A stretch of DNA of 64,000 nucleotides from Branchiostoma floridae (lineage: Eukaryota > Chordata > Leptocardii > Amphioxiformes > Branchiostomatidae), in assembly GCF_000003815.2 (NCBI RefSeq), contig NC_049994.1:4503264-4567263 (forward strand), given 5' to 3'. Position numbers and translations under genes: made by a program. A model generated the notes under the pieces. It was not told the origin of the DNA and did not search any database. It worked only from the letters and a program-made list of their open reading frames with translations. Below are positions 63,702 through 64,000 of this stretch, one piece after another; the stretch's first letter is position 1, and every line of letters begins with the position of its first letter.

Positions 63702-63729
63702 TGTTCGTCTATTACCGAGACCAAAGTAC

Positions 63730-63881
63730 AAGAACAACCAGGCAAAGCACAAGCAATCAACTTTCTGTACCAAACCTCCAGCGAGAAACCTTCAGAAGAG
63801 CCATCGCCTACTGTGGACCCACCTTCTGGAACAGTCTACCACCGGACATACGCACAGCCCCAACGCTGCCTTCTTTTTAGC
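63730..63881 (+). pseudogene. LINE ORF2 C-terminal fragment
   Basis: Reads RTTRQSTSNQLSVPNLQRET then FRRAIAYCGPTFWNSLPPDI, RTAPTLPSF and a stop. TRQ...L.VP...t...R.si.y.gp..WNsLP.dIR is the usual end of RTE/L2-like reverse-transcriptase proteins. The 5' part is replaced by the (CA)n tract and unrelated DNA. Confidence 0.85.
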
Positions 63882-64000
63882 CTCCATAGCAGGCTCTCTA
63901 TGGGCTTTTTTGGCACGTTTGCGGGGCATCTCTTTTTGTGCGGGGGTCGTGATTTGCCGCGCTCGCTCTCCCCGCGCACTGTGCGTCGGTGTGTTCTGCA
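63882..64000. other. GC-rich sequence at the window end
   Basis: Starts AGCCTCCATAGCAGGCTCTC and continues with CCGCGC-rich DNA; it may be a dispersed repeat, but only its edge is visible. Confidence 0.35.

Noticed and set aside
63473-63773. Long Cys-Val open frames on the minus strand
   Set aside because: They are the translation of the (CA)n microsatellite.

Overview
The window looks like chromosomal DNA of an invertebrate deuterostome, most probably a lancelet (amphioxus, Branchiostoma). This is inferred from vertebrate-like orthologues with many short phase-matched exons, a deuterostome-style multidomain extracellular protein, and a very dense, varied load of short inverted-repeat transposons, tRNA-derived SINEs, LINE tails, a Helitron and minisatellites. 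There are three assembly gaps (N runs at 8381-8492, 37646-37745 and 57348-57447). No tRNA, rRNA or CRISPR array was seen.

Layout. (1) 57-15721, minus: the full coding part of an ATF2/ATF7-family bZIP transcription factor, nine coding exons in phase giving 544 residues. Its introns hold a broken Helitron (7434-9342), a 40-bp minisatellite, SINEs, a foldback element and a CAGTCAAACC-ended MITE. (2) 22141-23947, minus: a two-exon COA3-like cytochrome c oxidase assembly factor (99 aa) whose intron carries a second, inverted copy of the same MITE. (3) 26519-29824, minus: the proteolipid subunit c of mitochondrial ATP synthase (five exons, 148 aa) with an N-terminal presequence. (4) 32272-59992, plus: a large secreted protein of about 1,040 visible residues with signal peptide, NIDO, IPT-like, AMOP, VWD, Sushi and C-type lectin domains. 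Its signal-peptide exon occurs three times (32272, 34594, 42204) because a block of about 7.6 kb has been duplicated in tandem. (5) 60.0-64.0 kb: no gene, only LINE tails, a long-period tandem array and a (CA)n tract.

COA3 and ATP synthase subunit c both serve oxidative phosphorylation and lie on the same strand about 2.6 kb apart, but nothing in the sequence shows co-regulation. Exon limits were derived by hand from GT/AG sites, reading phase and family conservation; every internal junction of the four genes keeps phase, except across the 57348-57447 gap, where part of the large gene is missing.

The most interesting parts are the NIDO-IPT-AMOP-VWD-Sushi-CTLD architecture, the triplicated signal-peptide exon, a duplicated splice donor inside the ATF2/7 gene that would give a bZIP-less product if used, a Helitron open frame that breaks exactly at its HUH motif, and a 21-copy intronic 25-bp array carrying a decoy 3' splice site in each unit.
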